NCBI GenBank assembly: GCA_905221605.1
Contig: CAJNDS010002590.1
Span: forward strand, 931,918-995,917
Source: Symbiodinium natans
Lineage: Eukaryota > Sar > Dinophyceae > Suessiales > Symbiodiniaceae
DNA: 64,000 bases
Reading direction: 5' to 3'
Shown here: positions 44,107 through 55,451 of the stretch, one piece after another
Layout: each line of letters opens with the position of its first letter
Numbering within the stretch: position 1 is the first letter of the stretch
Notes under the pieces: model-generated
What the model was told of the DNA's origin: nothing
What the model saw: only the letters and a program-made list of their open reading frames with translations
Database searches by the model: none
Made by a program: the position numbers and the translations under genes

Positions 44107-44744
44107 CTGCAAGGCGAAAGATGCTCAAAGGAACGCATCGCTGCCCCTGTACGTCAAGGCTATACCGGCTCTCAATTTCACGAAAGCAGCCCCAACCCCC
44201 CCCCCCCCCCCCCACCCACCCAAACCCGAAAACCAAACACATTTAATTGGCAGGAGTGACCGCCGTGCTCCGTTCGGCTTCCGCGTCGGGGCCGCTGGTG
44301 CAGTTTGAGCTTGCTCCTTTCCCAGACGTCTGGGATGATTTTCGAAGGCTTTCAGGATTTCCTGGTGACAGGGGGCTCTTCTGTCCCACTTAACAGGCTG
44401 TTGCTGGGCTGGGCTGTGATTGCGGAGGATTAAAGAAAATTCAACATTAGTCAGCGTGTGGGCCGGAACTTCTGCCGAGCAGAGCCCCCCGAGTCCTTTT
44501 GGTGGTTGCTGTGGATTTTCACCTCAGGGGTCAGTGTGTCAACATGACTCATACATACGTGCTGCTATCCAGCGTGAAAACTGCAAAAAGACGCCGTCAC
44601 TTGCTGTTTCGAGTTGCGCAAGCGAAGACAATTCTGTGCGTGACGTGGGTGCGTGACGCGCGTGCAAGACGTGCGTGCCGAGCGTGCGAGGGGTGCGTGG
44701 GGGCTCCTGGGGTCGGTGTGGGTGCAGAAGCTGTGTGCACGGGC

Positions 44745-44880
44745 GTGCGCGTGCGCGCGCGCGTGCGCGCGCGTGCGCGCGCATGCGCGCGCGTGCGTGC
44801 GTGCGTGGGTGGGTGGGTGGGTGGGTGGGGGTGTGGGTGTGTGTGTGTGAGAGAGAGATGTGCGTGCGTGTGTGAGCGTG
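44745..44880. repeat. alternating purine-pyrimidine (GCGCGT)n / (GGGT)n tract
   Basis: GCGCGCGT units, then GTGC and GGGT repeats, then (GT)n and (GA)n. The long open frame running through it on the minus strand is largely His/Thr or Ala/Arg repeat. Confidence 0.9.
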
Positions 44881-44989
44881 CGTGTGCCCGTGCACGGTGA
44901 GAACTACATCGAGGGGATGCCAACATGGTCCTACAGTACATTCAGGATGCAATACCAGCTGTTCAAGTCTGTATGGGGCTAGGTTACTC

Positions 44990-45118
44990 TGCTCGGATTC
45001 GTGGCACAACCCGGCGAGATTCGCCAAACATCTTAAAGTCACCGTTTCCGCGCTGTTCCCCAGATCCTTGAACGTATCTGCAGCGTAAGGCCGGCGCTTT
45101 ACATCTGCGAGCCCGCCC
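44990..45118 (-). CDS. probable coding exon, unrecognised
   Basis: It follows the acceptor GAGGTTTTGTAG. The peptide reads GGLADVKRRPYAADTFKDLG and continues ETVTLRCLANLAGLCHESEQ. The donor near 44989 is not a clean GT. It sits inside a 272-codon open frame whose other part is microsatellite translation. Confidence 0.42.
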
Positions 45119-46141
45119 CTACAAAACCTCGAGCCGCCCCTACCATCCTCCATGCCTCCCCCCCCTCCCCCCCCCCAAAGACCGCGATGCCTGCGCGGTC
45201 GCAGCTTGGAAGTTGGGATCTGGCTTCTCAAAGGCCTCACCAAGGCAGGCTTTAGTGGGTTCTCACGCTTTGTGGCATGTGGAGGGGAACTTAGCGGCCT
45301 CAGCTTGAAATCGCCACATCCCGTGCTGTCGACAAAATAAGCTCGTAACACTAGCACATGCTTGTGAGGTAGACGAGGTAGATAGTCAGCCCGTGCACGG
45401 CGGTAAAAAGTCGACGCGCTTGACCCCTGAGCAAAATCTTATCGCAGGGTGCAACCCACCGCAGCAACAACCCTGAACCGCCGCCATGTCCATTTTACCC
45501 CTAAACCCTATAAACCTTATGAACCCTAAACCCTTACGGTTCTGAGAGCTCAGTTTCCCAGATGCCTCCAGGAAAGCCTCACCGGCACACTCCACTCGCC
45601 GCCGCCGCGGCGGCGCCGGAGCGCACAGGATCACGGCGTCGAGGCCTCCGGCTGATCAAAACAAGAATGGTTACTATACAAAATAATCCATCATAGTATC
45701 ACATATAGCACACAAAAGAAGTAGTTTTTGTGTATGTGATACTTATGATGAAAAATGGATATATAATATGGTATATACAGTGGGCCGTTGAACGGACAGG
45801 TAGGAGAGTGCATATCCGATCCCTGGCCTTCCTCCAGTGGTGCTGGAAGCATTCTCAGCAGTGGCCGACAAAGGCTTTCCAGCCAACTTTCAAACCTTGC
45901 CAGGCGTTGCCAGGTTCGTCCGGAGGACCGCTGATGAAGGAGACGCTGGGAGATACCCATGCTTTGGCTCATGATCGGATAATATGGAGAATTATGGAGA
46001 GGATGGAACAAGCGCCAAGAAACCCAGCCATCAGGCGCTTGGCCTCCTGCGCGGTGAAAGAGAGGAAGGGCTTAACCAGGGTGAGGATACTGATTCAGCG
46101 CGCAGGCATCCAGCTGCTTGACAGAGGGGGCCACGCTACCG
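45119..46141. other. stretch without a confidently read gene
   Basis: A telomere-like fragment (CCCTAAACCCTATAAACC) near 45497, AT-rich DNA at 45660-45780, and open frames on both strands at 45800-45990 that I could not resolve. Confidence 0.35.
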
Positions 46142-46303
46142 CTACTGCAAAGAATCCATATATGCCCTCCCCAAGATTGCCTTGGATGCTTGACGCCGGG
46201 CTTTGCGCTGCAGAGCATCTGCCAGGTCTGCGCACTCCTCAAAAGACATCTGTGGTGCTTTCTGTGATTGCTTTTGGGTGCTGATGTGCAGGTGCGGAGG
46301 CAT
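46142..46303 (-). CDS. possible short exon, unrecognised
   Basis: The open frame contains MSFEECADLADALQRKAR and QASKAILGRAYMDSL, with helix-like composition, then TAG. Splice sites are not convincing, so support is weak. Confidence 0.27.
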   Translation of the reverse strand: MPPHLHISTQKQSQKAPQMSFEECADLADALQRKARRQASKAILGRAYMDSLQ

Positions 46304-47586
46304 GCGTACGGCGGGCAAACTTTGTACCTATGCACATGCCGAGCAGTGATAGGATTTCTGGAATACCCCAAACTCAAGGCACCCAAGGGCTCTGAAGAAG
46401 GCTCTGGAACACGCCTGCTCGGCACAATCAAAGGGATCCACTTGAGGCAAGGATCCCAGAATCACGAAAGTGGCCCCTAAAGCGGTTCGGACTCACAACT
46501 TGCACTCAACCCACGGCCAGGCAACTAAGGACTAAGGATTCTGGGAGGCCTCTGTTTGGGAACATGCTACGCAACCGCCACTAGCCTCAACTCATGCGTG
46601 TCTGGCTGCCGCGGCTCATGCTTATGCTTCTTCCAATGGGCACGCTGGCAAGATCGACTGCAGTAGACGACCTCGAACTCCGACGAGGCGAAGGGCTTTG
46701 GAATCAGAGCGGAAAAAAACCTGGTGGCCACTAAACCCGACTTCATAGCTCAACGGGCGGCAACAGATCAATAGTGAAACACCCACAACATTGGTCTTGT
46801 CTTCAACGCGAGTGGGGGGAATCCGCCGTGCAAGAACGCGTAACATGGCGAGGGCGGATCGGGGCAGGCACGTCTACTTCCAGTGATTCCACTGCAACCT
46901 GCTACAAGATGGCTGCTCTATATATAATTATTATAATTGCGAGTCAAAGCGGCAGATCGGCACTTGGCGCACGTCCTGGGCTTCCATGCTGAGACTGGGG
47001 TGGCATTCACGTTCAAAAAACGACAAACTGGCGCTTCTTCCTTGCCCTCCATGTTGAATGGGTCTGCCAGGTTTTTTATCCGTGCACACCAAAAGAAATG
47101 CGGTGAAGCCCCCCAGACCATCCCTGAGTACATACCCCGAGAGAACTCCGCACACAATCCCGCAGAGGGCCGAAAATCATGCATGAACATCCCTGCTGCA
47201 GAAGCTTTGCCCTCAACCCTCACGGACCCACCCATGGAAAGCCTCCAGGACCCAACCCAACCCCCAAACAGAAACTACGAACAGACAATGAACGAACGAA
47301 TGCGCACAACTTCCAGCAACATGAAGATGGCTCAGAGCATGAACAGCCAGCACGACTTTCCCAGTCGCAACACTGGGAAACAACACGGAGGCCCAGGAAC
47401 GTACTGTATGGCAAACCCTGACGCTCTATGCCACTAGGCCGTCAGGCCTGCTCCGTACCGCCCAGCGGGCTGAGTCCACAAAACTGAACCTCGCAAACCT
47501 CCCCAGCCAACAAAATGCCTCATTTCACCGTGAGAAGTTGCCGACGCAGCGAAGTAGAAGATCGGCCAAGAAGCAAATCCGCCTCT

Positions 47587-48309
47587 TCAGTGCTTCCGCA
47601 CTCGGCGCAGCGCGTTAGCCGACCCATGCTTGTGAAGAGGTCGAGTGACTCGGGTGGAGGGCTTGGAAGACTTCAGCAGCTTTAGCATTCTGGCAGAGCT
47701 TTCACGATCCATGGGCAAGCTGTTTACATTGTTACTCCTACTGAGGCTACCCTGAAAGTCGAGGGTTGGAGTGTGATTGACTTTGTTGCTGCTGCTGCTG
47801 CTAACACTAGTAGAGCTGGAGGGGAAGATGCTGGAGGCTTGAGTTTTGAGGGGGTTCAGCTTCGCCTCTTCAGGGGAGTACCAGGGGATTCTTGAGCTGT
47901 GGGGCACCCCAGGCCCCAGCACACACGCTGCAGCTTGTGGAGCAGGCAGCAAAAAGGTGGCGCGAAACTTGCACACTAGAAACACTTGTATGGCAAGGAC
48001 TGCGTCGGCAGCTGCCAGATCAAAGCAGCTGCAGGCTACTGAAACCAAGCTTCCCTTGGTAAACGAAGGTGTCCGGAAAAAGCCAGGGTTCCAACTCGCA
48101 TAGACATGCAAAAATCTGCAAAAAAGCATGTCCGGAACTTCAGCGACCACATGCAAAAGCTGGCTGCCCGACGATTCTCGCAAACCTGTGGTAGAGGGGT
48201 AGGCAAGACCCAGATACTGGTAGCAACACACGAATTGCGCAAAGTGGGCTTTACCCTGCTTGATTTGCGATCGTTCTGAAGTGCTTTTTGCCACCGTTTT
48301 GTGATCAAG
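47587..48309 (-). CDS. long open frame, possible gene or exon, unrecognised
   Basis: About 240 codons open without low-complexity bias over most of its length. It has a Cys/Ala-rich moderately hydrophobic middle, a Ser-rich run (SSSTSVSSSSS) and a basic C-terminus ending ALRRVRKH and a stop. The apparent start is GTG, so the frame more likely continues an upstream exon than starts translation. A frame of this length is unlikely by chance in this composition, but I recognise no domain. Confidence 0.38.
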   Translation of the reverse strand, partial: LDHKTVAKSTSERSQIKQGKAHFAQFVCCYQYLGLAYPSTTGLRESSGSQLLHVVAEVPDMLFCRFLHVYASWNPGFFRTPSFTKGSLVSVACSCFDLAAADAVLAIQVFLVCKFRATFLLPAPQAAACVLGPGVPHSSRIPWYSPEEAKLNPLKTQASSIFPSSSTSVSSSSSNKVNHTPTLDFQGSLSRSNNVNSLPMDRESSARMLKLLKSSKPSTRVTRPLHKHGSANALRRVRKH

Positions 48310-49919
48310 GCTTTGCTGGGCTCTCAGTACTCACGATATAGAATACTTCACCATCTATATCTTATGCTGATGAAGAAGCCCTTACCCGTCGAAGCATCGA
48401 GTGACCCCCTAGATTCCCTAGATGTCGAAGATTGTGGTACAACTCTGTTCTCGCCTTCTCCCAAGGTGTCTGGTGCGGACGGGTGTTGGGGCAGTGGACG
48501 GGCTTGCCCTTGTACCTGGCAACAAAAGCAGCAGATTCTGCGAAGGTAGGGCTCTGAGAGCGCCTTTTTTTGATGATTGGAGTCAACGCCAAGGCCACCT
48601 CCACATAAATCCTTCTTCGCTTGGCAAATCACATCAAATCACTACATGGGTCCCTTTTTGGATCCCAACTATGATACGGCACCTAATATTTAGGGTACGC
48701 CAAAAGATCCATAATTTTGACAACCACCCACATGCAGGCCAAGGCCAGCACCCTAGTTCGCAGGCGCATAGCTTTCCGTCTGCACATCTAAATCTCCGTC
48801 GAACCGTTCTTAGAGTCTTACCGGACCCTATAGGCCCTAGCAACAACCTCCCCAGTCCTCCAAAGAAAGCCTAGGAGAAGCTGCTGTTGTGAACTAAGCC
48901 AGCGCTGCCCGAGATTTTGGTTCCTCGGCAGCTCAAGGATGTCTCAGATGCTACTGAAGTGTGCAGTCCTGGTCCTGTAAGGACACAAGTTTATAACTTA
49001 GTTGGGGGGTGGGGGGCAGATTCAAATTATAATGGGGCCGGGGCCGGGGGAAGGGGCGGGGGGGGGGGGCAGGGGCCATGCAACCAGGAGGCGTCACGAT
49101 GTCCTCGGCTGGGCTGCTGGGCTTCATCAGCTATTTAGCAAGGGCGCCACACGCGCACATGACAGTGTAAAAAGCGTACATGACGATGCCGAAAGTCACA
49201 TGGAACATGCGCGGCCGTTCGGACTTCAGTTTTGCGTCGAATCACTAAACCAAAAAACCTATAATGCAGCCAATCATCAAACCCACGGTCAATGGACGGC
49301 GCAAAGCGCTCGTGCGCAACCTGCGCCCGGGGTGATTCGTGGGGGGGGGGGGGGGAACTTCCGGACTTCCCCCGTTGTGCTCTCAGCTCGCCATTTGCAA
49401 AGAAAAACGAAACAAGCACTGCAAACACCATCGTAGCGGAACATATGCCGATCCGGCCCTGTTGGCTTTCTTCTGCTTTGTCCTGGCTTCATCGGTCACG
49501 TCCTGCTTCTTGATGTTCTCCTTTCCAATGCTCTTAAAGCGGCTACACAAGCAGTCGGTGTAGGTTCACTGCGCCTACTTCGTCCAAGGTATCGAATCTC
49601 GCACCACCTAGCTGAGAAACCCTCCAGTCGCTCCAAGTCCCACCTACCTGAATCAATGTCCAACTTACAACAGACAGGGTCACCTGGGTTTGCTCGGTTT
49701 GTGGAGAACAAACACTTTTGACATTACCTAACATGAAACTTTCGCAAATAAACGGCACATCTTGAAAGGTCTTATTCTGTTCACAGACCAGGACGAGCTC
49801 TTTGGCACATCAGAGGCGAACATTCAGTACAGCTCCCCCGAACATCTCCAAAGGCTTCCCAATAAGATGGAGCCGGCACATCCCGGTGCCTCCAGGTTAT
49901 GCCTTGTTCGGAAGCGGAC

Positions 49920-50057
49920 CTGGCAGATGGTTAAGGTGTAGCAAGGTGCTGAGTTGGAGTTGGAAATAGTTGGAATGCACATGGTTCGGAGCCCAAACTG
50001 GGCCTTCCGCTCCTCCTCGCTGCACTCAATCAGCTGAAGGAGATCGCGATCCTTGAC
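49920..50057 (-). CDS. coding exon, unrecognised
   Basis: 46 codons in phase between AAG and CAG|GTCCGC. The peptide begins VKDRDLLQLIECSEEERKAQ and continues TMCIPTISNSNSAPCYTLTI. The acceptor (CTTACCCGGAAAG) is moderate. No family recognised. Confidence 0.5.
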
Positions 50058-50532
50058 CTTTCCGGGTAAGACTCGACGCCGCACGTCCCCGAAGCCTCAA
50101 ATCAAGAAGACAACGTTGGACCCTGGAACCCCGAAACTGTTCTCAGAAGCTTCTTGGGTCACGGTCACGTTCAGAACCTTCTTGGGTCTCGTTCGAGAAA
50201 TAGAGACTGCTTGTTTATCTAACGTGTGTCCAAGTGTTCATTGAACATTCGCATTGGTTTATCTGTTTATGAACCAAGGATGAGTGTATTGCAACTTTTC
50301 AGATGGCGCATGCCAGTGACCAGACGCATTCATACACCGCTCATGTTCTCTCTCTTCCTTCCTTCCATCCACAGCACATAACCCCCAAGGGGGTCGTCCC
50401 AAGGGACGTGCTCCAGCGATCCAGTCGGAAGTTGTGACACCATCAGTACAGGTTGGAGTTACATCCCATTAGACTGCCCTCCACTATACCTGTATGATCG
50501 TTGCAAGCAAGATGGTGGGAGGACCAAACAAC

Positions 50533-50612
50533 ACACTCCGATCTCTCTGTCTCTCTCTTCTTCTTCTTCTTCTACTTCTTCTTCTACGGTCTCTCTCTCT
50601 CTCTCTCTCTGC
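50533..50612. repeat. (CT)n / (CTT)n microsatellite
   Basis: CTCTCT and CTTCTT repeats. Frames across it are Leu/Ser or Glu repeats. Confidence 0.92.
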
Positions 50613-50857
50613 CGCGCCATCCCCGAGGGTCTTGCTTCGCAAGGGCACGAAAAGCCTAACCGCTCATGTTCGCAGGTATGATTTACGCTGTTTGTTGCGG
50701 CTCCGTCCATTCTTCGCATGGCAAGCCCTGCACTACATGTGCCAACCAGAAACAAATCACCCAACCTGTGGGGCGTAACACGACCTGCGCCGCACAGGGC
50801 GAGAACTCAATCCTCGACAGAAATCCTGCACAGTCAGCCCTGTAGTGCATTGTGGAC

Positions 50858-51095
50858 TTAAGCTTTCCATGCGTCAGAAGTCATCCGCATGCACTTTGAC
50901 TGCCTGAACGAGCCTAAAAAGGCACAGGCCGCCTGGTGGTTGATCATGTCCTCAAGCAAGCGTAAAGGAGGTTCGTTAGGTCTCAAGCATTTCGTGTTTA
51001 CGGGCTCAGGGCTCATCAGATCTTTCAGTAGTTGCGCATTAGGGTTCCTCAAAAAGGGCTCACTAGGCTCAGGGCGACAAGCAACTCCAGGTGGG
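50858..51095 (-). CDS. probable coding exon, unrecognised
   Basis: Open frame with coding-like composition (FLRNPNAQLLKDLMSPEPV, then LRLLEDMINHQAACAFLGSF) to a stop at 50858. A likely acceptor is GCCCTTTTTGAG near 51060. No family recognised. Confidence 0.42.
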
Positions 51096-51792
51096 TGCCA
51101 GCTGTACGCTGAGAACTCCGCGTAGGAGTTGGTCACGCTCCCCCGGTAGATCAAAGGCTGTACCTTAAGACGAGATGTGCACAGAACTGGCACGCCAGCT
51201 CACCATGCATGTGTTGTCTCTCGCTAGCAGCCGGTTTTCCCCCACCCGCTTGAACAAGACATATACTCGGTCGAAAGGCAGAAATCCCAACAAATATCTC
51301 AAATTTCAATTCTTCAACGCTGTGATGGTGCGGGCGGCAACCCCCGACTGCTTCTTGCTGAGCAACCTCCTCTCCTCTCAGCTTGATCTCCGTCGTGAGG
51401 GCATCTTCACCTGGCACTCCCTAAAAAGGCCGCAGAGAATGGATGAACGTTTGGGAACGCTTACGGCAGAGGCACGCAGCGGTGCATAGATCCAACAAAA
51501 CTCCTCAAGGGAGTCTTCCGTCTGATTCTGTCTGCTTTTTCGACTGTTGCTGATTTGCCACCGCACGTCATCAGTGTAGAATACTCTTGTATAGAATCGC
51601 TTCCCCACACACTTGCAAGGTTACGGAGGAGGCTGTGGCCCCGAACAAGCTCGCATCCGCTCTTCATGGCGAGGATCACCTCACACGGTCATGCCGAGCA
51701 CTACTCTGCGTCATCTTCTCCACTGCAGCTTTGCATAGCTTTGCATAGCTTTGCGTATGGCAGCTCCGCCTGGCCACATAGCGACCCTGCGG

Positions 51793-51826
<34 letters not shown>

Positions 51827-52526
51827 ATCAACCTGTCTGTCACCGCACAAGAATCCCCTGGCCCCGGCACCCGCGCTGAAGAAACTGAACTCCTATGTGT
51901 GGCCCAGCCCTGGCCCCTATGCGTGACCTTCCCTCTCCTCAGACTCTCCTCACTTGGGCTCCAACAGAACCGTTGCTGCACGGGGTTGAAGGCACTGGTC
52001 TGTCGTAGCTTCTCGGCCTGGGGATCAAGAATCCCTGGGCAGAAAATCCCTTCTTAAGATCCCCGATTCGCCCTGCTTCTTTTCTCGATGAGAACGGGGG
52101 GACCTTGGCCAACTCTGCTGCAGTTTACAAGAAAATCAGACGATAGTTGCTGGTGTGACCCCACAGGTTGGGAGGTGAGAACAAGCGGAGTGGGCAGCTC
52201 CCCTATCCCTGAACTCCCAACTTCCATAGCTCATACAATCGCGGAGTAACACTTTGTACGGACAAGCGAACAACAGCGGCCAAAAGACCTGTGTTGTCCT
52301 TGGTATGCACTAGATTGGGTTGTGACACCTACAGGCTAGACGCTGTACATGAGCTTTGTCAGATATTCAGGGTTGCACAAAGCATGCTGGCACAGGAGCC
52401 GGTGTTTGTCGTTGGCTCCGGTGTTTGTGACTGTTAGTGCAACCACTGCCCTTCCAGGCTCCAACTTTGAACCCCTGCCTTGACTTTCCGATTCCGTAAC
52501 CCGTCTGGTGCTTGGGCATTCACGGC
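51096..52526. other. stretch without a confidently read gene; poly-C tract
   Basis: Contains 31 C at 51796-51826. Open frames at 51150-51600 on both strands could include an exon but lack decisive splice signals. Confidence 0.35.
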
Positions 52527-52605
52527 CCCTAAACCCTAAACCCTAAACCCTAAACCCTAAACCCTAAACCCTAAACCCTAAACCCTAAACCCTAAACCCT
52601 AAACC
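52527..52605. repeat. interstitial telomere-type tract (CCCTAAA)n
   Basis: About 11 units in 79 bp, nearly the same length as the tract at 12858-12937. The first copy of the oriented TGACCCT motif follows 70 bp later. Confidence 0.95.
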
Positions 52606-53566
52606 TTCAGGCTGGGTTTGCGTTCCGGCTGCTGCGAAAAATGTTTTCTCTACCAGGCAAATTCGGTGACACACTGACCCTCGCACTTTTTCTTTCAACC
52701 GCTGAGCAAGATGAATCATCAGCAGGCAAGGCCATGTGAAGAGACGACCTGGGCGAGGGGCAGTCAAGTGGGATTGGCCTGAATGAGGCCCTTGACCCTG
52801 TGGTTGATGGCAACACCTAATGACTCTTAGAAACCGGCACCAACCATGCAACAGTGCCAACTACCAACTGCTGACACTGAAAGCTCAGGCTCTTGCCAAT
52901 GCGTACTGACCCTGTTGCATTGAGCGACCCTGTTGTGGCTGCACCTGCTGCATGACTAATAACCAGAACAGGGCATGACTCAACCAATCGTCATCTCCTA
53001 AACCAAAGTCACCTGGGACCAAAGTTTTGCTGCTAAGTCTTTAATTAAGTACTCGGAAATGAAGGCGGCGTTCGACAAGTGAGGCGCTGCCTGACCCCAA
53101 CGACGAGCATATCCAGGTCCAGCCTCAGCAGGTTTGACACCCCTGGCTAAGCCCCAGTATCCGTAGTGGCGATTGGGGTTGACTTCAGGCAGCCCAGGTT
53201 TCGGACCTAAGGTTGAGGTTACAAGTTTCAGGGCTAATTTAGGGTGTAGGGGCTAACCCGGTGAAAGAGGTTCGGGCTTAACGGGCTGAGCTAGTACGGT
53301 TTGGCGTTAAGGCTGGACCCCTTCAGTGCTCAAACTAACCCTAAATCCTTGACACTCACGTGGGCAAGTTCTTGGCGGCTACCCTGTCAGAATTATGGTC
53401 CAAGGCTTGCACCACAACTTTTTAACACTGTGGCTGCCGCACTGCATCATGACGAGCTCCAGTGGCACACGTTGCAACCCATTGGCACTTATTGTGTTAT
53501 TTAAAGTTATGATTTACTCACACACTAGCCTTGACCACCCTAGTCTTGACTCTATAAACTATTGTG

Positions 53567-53900
53567 TCACTGGAACATCCGTTGCAACCGCTGCCTCTGA
53601 GCATCTCGAGAAGTGTCAGCCAGAGGCTGGCGAGTGACCCTCTCCAGACCCTCAACTGCCACCCCTTCTTCGCGTCGGATTCGTAGCAAGGAGAGCGCGG
53701 GCTTCTTCAAATCGTCATTAGCCGTGACCTTGAAGACGTCTGACCCTTCCTCGGTGCTCGGCTCCACCACGGTCACACGTTTGAGCGCAGCTGCCGTGTC
53801 CAGAACCTGCTTTGCATTTTTTGTGAGGCCTCTGCGGTCCACTGACAAGGTTGGGACTTGCTGCGGGTGAAGGTGCTCCACAACACGCTCCTTAGTGGGC
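53567..53900 (-). CDS. last exon of the transposase-like gene
   Basis: The frame runs from an AATCGGCCCACTAAGGAG start region to TGA at 53567. The peptide includes HLHPQQVPTLSVDRRGLTKN, VTVVEPSTEEGSDVFKV and a basic Gln/Arg-rich end. The 5' splice site is not clear; the upstream in-frame stop near 53912 sets a limit. It lies in phase-compatible order after the exons at 54289-55335 and 53950-54245, so it is probably the C-terminus of the same protein. Confidence 0.5.
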
Positions 53901-53949
53901 CGATTGACTCATCATGTCACTTAATATCATGACCCTCACAAAATTGGAT

Positions 53950-54245
53950 TTTCAGAATCAGAAGACTTTCAAAAATTTCAAAGGCAGGCCAGCTGCAGGT
54001 TTGTCTGAGACAAAGTCCGGGGCAGTGCAAAGAGCAAGGCCAGAAACAGCAACACCGAATGCCAGGACAGGATTCAGTGCGCAGTGCACCTCTTTCAAAT
54101 CCTCCACAACAACTAGCGACTTCGATCGCATTGCCTGCGGCAGCGACCTCGCAAAGGAAGACCCTCGATTCACCAGGTCATGTTGGGTAGCATTGAAGAC
54201 CTGAGCCACAACATCCCAGGGCCCAACCAACTCTGCACAACACCG
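53950..54245 (-). CDS. exon of the transposase-like gene
   Basis: It follows the acceptor CCGGTGTTGTGCAG. The peptide reads ELVGPWDVVAQVFNATQHDL and later LVVVEDLKEVHCALNPVLAF. The end near 53960 is uncertain. Two TGACCCT motifs lie nearby but not inside it. Confidence 0.5.
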
Positions 54246-54288
54246 GGTAAAAAGAACGTGAGGAAACATCAGAACAATTTTAACTTCT

Positions 54289-55335
54289 TCACCCAGTTGC
54301 CAAGTTGAAATTTTCGAACTTCTTGCGGCAAACCACCGTTGTGTCACTGAGCAGAACGGCGTTGCGAGGTGGCGGCAAGGTCGTCGGTTGACCCTGAAGC
54401 GCCTTCTCTTTATCAGTCTTCAAGGCTGAACGACGCGTTTCGGTGAAGTTTCTGAACTTCTGGGTTTCCTTGCTGACGGGGATGGCGCCCTTCTCCGCCT
54501 CTGTCAACTTGATCATGTTGGGCAGAATGCACTTTTGGCGTTTGGCCTGGCCAGCTGTCATAGCACACAAGGCGTCGGCAGCCTTGCTTTGGCTCTTCTT
54601 CAGGGCCGCATCCGTGCATTTTTTAACCCTGGCTGCCAACTCTGGCCCGAAGCGTCGGTTGTAGATCTGGAATCTCCGGCCATGCTTCTCCAGCCAGAGC
54701 CGGGCCCACTCCCTTGAGGCAGGGCCAAAGCAATCGACGCCATCGCCGATGACCTCCTCTCTTGACCCTGGGCCATCCAGCTGGCAGTGAAGTATGGCAG
54801 CCAGGGCCACGCCACCCAAAGGACCAGCATGCGCAAGCGCTGCTCGCTTCGTTTGACCCAAATCTCTCTCACATGTGCTCGTGACATGCTCCAGCCCCAT
54901 ATAAAAATCGACTACATCGTCCAGGTAGTCGAACTGGCCAAGTTTGCATCTCGCAGCAAAGTCCGCAGCGCCCACCTGACCCCAACAGTCACGATTGACA
55001 GCCAGGAGGTCAATGTCGTCTGCATCCATGACCCTGGCATTGTCCTGAAGCAACAACTTTGCTGCTGCTGTGATCTCGGCGCTTGCCTGAGCCTGCTGGG
55101 CCGGGCTCTCGACAGGCAGCCTTTTGGCCTGGCAGAGCCGCCGAAACTGGCGGCACAGATTGCCGATTGCGAGGGCACGGTCTGCACCAGCTTTGGTCAG
55201 CGCACGCTTCCACGCACCCAGATTGAACGCATTGAAGTCTGCCAACAAGTGACCCTTCAGCTCCGCATCGAGTCGTGCACACGCATCTCGAGCAATCTCT
55301 CGCCTTGGCGTTGTCCAGTCGTACCACTACTGGCC
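54289..55335 (-). CDS. large exon of the transposase-like gene (C-terminal half)
   Basis: Open for about 345 codons. The visible ATG-less start and an in-frame TAG just upstream place the acceptor near 55335. Features include DFNAFNLGAWKRAL; a segment FYMGLEHVTSTCERDLGQ whose Glu could be the third acidic residue of an RNase H-fold transposase; REWARLWLEKHGRRFQIY; and a Lys-rich C-terminal part with CILPNMIKLTEAEKG. It resembles a large unnamed protein family that I recall from Symbiodiniaceae gene sets, but this is unverified. Copies of TGACCCT occur at 54389, 54763, 55029 and 55250. Confidence 0.6.
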
Positions 55336-55365
55336 AGTTTTGGTGAAAGTATAGCAATCGACGGG

Positions 55366-55406
55366 CTCGTTATGCCAAACTTCGTCACGAAGTTTGGCAT
55401 AACGAG
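55366..55406. repeat. 41-bp perfect inverted repeat in an intron
   Basis: Arms CTCGTTATGCCAAACTTCGT and its exact reverse complement are separated by a single C. It lies between the exons ending near 55452 and starting near 55335, so it would form a 20-bp hairpin in the pre-mRNA or a cruciform in DNA. Confidence 0.95.
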
Positions 55407-55451
55407 GCTCTAATAAGGGCGGTTTCTCAGCTGGGGTTTAGGGTATATAGG

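Noticed and set aside
44539-45357. 272-codon minus-strand frame as one gene
   Set aside because: About half is GCGCGT/GT microsatellite translation; only the 44990-45118 part has exon character.
52585-52860. 91-codon minus-strand frame right of the telomere-type tract
   Set aside because: Part of it overlaps the tract edge, three frames are open and no motif is present; it may be 3' untranslated sequence of the block.
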